Shown here one piece after another: positions 6,679-7,771 of a stretch of 7,771 bases of DNA. This stretch comes from Magnetococcales bacterium (GTDB taxonomy: Bacteria; Pseudomonadota; Magnetococcia; Magnetococcales; DC0425bin3). The stretch lies in contig JADGCJ010000156.1 of the NCBI GenBank assembly GCA_015229045.1, positions 1 to 7,771 on the forward strand, in the 5' to 3' direction. Made by a program: the position numbers and the translations under genes. Each line of letters opens with the position of its first letter. The stretch's first letter is position 1. The notes below the pieces were generated by a model that had not been told where the DNA came from, did not search any database, and saw only the letters and a list, made by a program, of their open reading frames with translations.

Positions 6679-7721
6679 TGTCGATGCGTGATCGGATTGG
6701 CGGCGGCAAGCTGCAGGACAACCACGCCCGACTGGAGCAGTGGCGGGCCGGACTCGAACCCGGCCCCCTGACCATCGAGGTGGCTCCGGTGAACGGCTGC
6801 AACCATGGCTGCATCCACTGCGGTCCGCAGCAGTTCGACCTTTTCGATCCCTGCAAAAGCTTTCTGAATGCGGACAATTTCAAGAAATTTCTGGTCGATT
6901 TTCACGACATGGGGGGAGAGGAGGTCTATTTCGCCGGTACCGGAGAACCCCTTTTGCACCCACACTTCGCCGAATTCGTCACCTTGGGGCACCGGCTCGG
7001 GCTGCGCATGACCTTCAGCTCCAACGGCATCATGTTGACCGAAGCCAATGCCGAAAAGATTCTCCCTCACACCACCTGGGCACGCTTCAGCGTCAACGGC
7101 GGCAATGCCGAGACCTATGGCAACGTCCACGGCTGTCACGCCAGGGATTTCGCCCGCCTGCTCCACAACCTGGAGCAGGCCCAACAGTTGCGGAAACACC
7201 ATCGGTGGCCGGTGCAACTCGCCTTGCAGTTCGTGGTGTTCGAGGCCAACTGGCACTCCATCCCCGACATGGTGACGCTGCACAAGCATCTGGGCACGGA
7301 CAAGGTGGTTTTCCGGAATCGGTTCAACAAGGAAGGCTACAAGCACCCCGTGCATCCCGAGGCACTATCCCTGTTGGAAAAGGCGGCCCGGGAGACCCGG
7401 GTCGAGGTGCGCTGGGAGAGTTTTCCCAAGGAGGGAGAGGTACACCGGGCAGCATGGCGCAGCTGCCACGGCATCCACTTTCGCACCAACATGGATCACC
7501 AGGGCAGCCTGTTCGCCTGCTGTCGACACTATTACAAGGACAGCCGCTTCGGCAACATCAACGATCGTTCTTTCCGGGAGATCTGGCACGGTGACGAGCG
7601 GCGCCGCCTCTTCGCAAAGATTGCCAGGGGCGATGACATCCCCATGTGCGGCCGCCTGTGTCCCACCTCGTTCGACAACGTCACCATCGAAAACTACCTG
7701 ATGGAGAGAGAAAATGGGTAA
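6678..7721 (+). CDS. Radical SAM protein with SPASM-type C-terminal domain
   Basis: 347 residues (345 if started at 6684). After a short lead, VNGCNHGCIHCG gives the SAM-cluster cysteines C41, C45 and C48. VYFAGTGEPLLHP (83-95) is the GGE-like SAM-binding motif, followed by TFSSNGIMLT (112-121) and ARFSVNGGNAETY (135-147), the usual strand motifs. The C-terminal part has spaced cysteines C263, C281, C282, C324 and C328 with GNINDRSFREIWHG (292-305), the pattern of SPASM/twitch domains that hold auxiliary Fe-S clusters. Such enzymes modify peptides or sugars; those in glycan clusters often act as epimerases, dehydratases or deaminases, but the reaction here is unknown. The gene is coupled to the RmlD-like gene by the TGATG overlap. 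An upstream in-frame ATG at 6420 lies inside the reductase gene and is a shadow extension. The stop TAA (7719-7721) lies inside the terminal repeat GTAACTGCCCAG of the downstream element, so the insertion may have set the C-terminus. Confidence 0.9.
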   Translation: MSMRDRIGGGKLQDNHARLEQWRAGLEPGPLTIEVAPVNGCNHGCIHCGPQQFDLFDPCKSFLNADNFKKFLVDFHDMGGEEVYFAGTGEPLLHPHFAEFVTLGHRLGLRMTFSSNGIMLTEANAEKILPHTTWARFSVNGGNAETYGNVHGCHARDFARLLHNLEQAQQLRKHHRWPVQLALQFVVFEANWHSIPDMVTLHKHLGTDKVVFRNRFNKEGYKHPVHPEALSLLEKAARETRVEVRWESFPKEGEVHRAAWRSCHGIHFRTNMDHQGSLFACCRHYYKDSRFGNINDRSFREIWHGDERRRLFAKIARGDDIPMCGRLCPTSFDNVTIENYLMERENG

Positions 7722-7771
7722 CTGCCCAGGTACCCCCTCAAGAAAGGCCTGGACATGAAAGCCTTTGTCAG
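7718..7771 (+). repeat. Left end of a dispersed repeat element, cut by the window edge
   Basis: It begins with GTAACTGCCCAG (7718-7729), the inverted partner of CTGAATAGTTAC at 110-121. Bases 7730-7756 are found exactly, inverted, at 3661-3687. Bases 7745-7771 repeat window bases 1-27. Joining this end to 28-121 would give a plausible 148-bp complete element. AAGAAAGG stands 7 bases before an ATG at 7755, so a short reading frame could start here, but its continuation (as seen at 11-169) has no protein-like character. Confidence 0.7.

Noticed and set aside
1..7771. Small circular plasmid, based on identical ends
   Set aside because: No replication, partition or mobilisation gene; the shared 27 bases belong to a dispersed repeat.
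1..7771. tRNA, rRNA or CRISPR array
   Set aside because: No cloverleaf-like or regularly spaced repeat pattern seen by eye; the intergenic space is small and accounted for by the sites listed.

Overview
This 7.8-kb window looks chromosomal, from a GC-rich proteobacterium. It holds five protein genes in two divergent groups and no RNA genes or CRISPR array. The gene content is a Maf-type (DUF115) motility-associated glycosyltransferase, two nucleotide-sugar short-chain dehydrogenases/reductases (SDRs) and two radical SAM enzymes. This is typical of a flagellin or surface-glycan modification locus. The palindrome-bearing dispersed repeats recall the small repeats that litter Magnetococcales (magnetotactic Proteobacteria) genomes, but I assign that lineage from memory only and with low confidence.

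Layout. 1-121: the right part of a small non-coding repeat element with stem-loops and a terminal inverted repeat. 145-5469, minus strand, read right to left: a B12-binding-domain radical SAM protein (5469-3916); a 259-bp gap with a weak terminator, a sigma-54-like site and the left end of the same repeat element; a large Maf/DUF115 protein with a C-terminal TPR-like tail (3656-1137); and an NAD-dependent epimerase (1140-145) coupled to it by an ATGA overlap. 5470-5769: a 300-bp divergent regulatory region. 5770-7721, plus strand: an RmlD-like sugar reductase followed, with a TGATG overlap, by a radical SAM/SPASM protein. 7718-7771: the left end of another copy of the repeat element, whose first bases supply the stop codon of the SPASM gene.

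How the genes may work together. The two SDRs and two radical SAM enzymes are plausible tailoring enzymes for an activated sugar, and the Maf-like protein is the likely transferase onto flagellin. Three GG-N10-GC (-24/-12) sigma-54-type sites sit upstream of the three transcription starts expected from the layout. The best one, TGGCATAAAAATTGC, lies in front of the B12 radical SAM gene. Sigma-54 control would fit a flagellar-regulon role. The enzyme set and its shared regulation are the most interesting content; the glycan made and the substrates of each enzyme cannot be read from the sequence.

The window begins and ends with the same 27 bases, which belong to the dispersed repeat. This most likely means that the sequence was cut or assembled at repeat copies, not that it is a small circle, because no replication or mobilisation gene is present.
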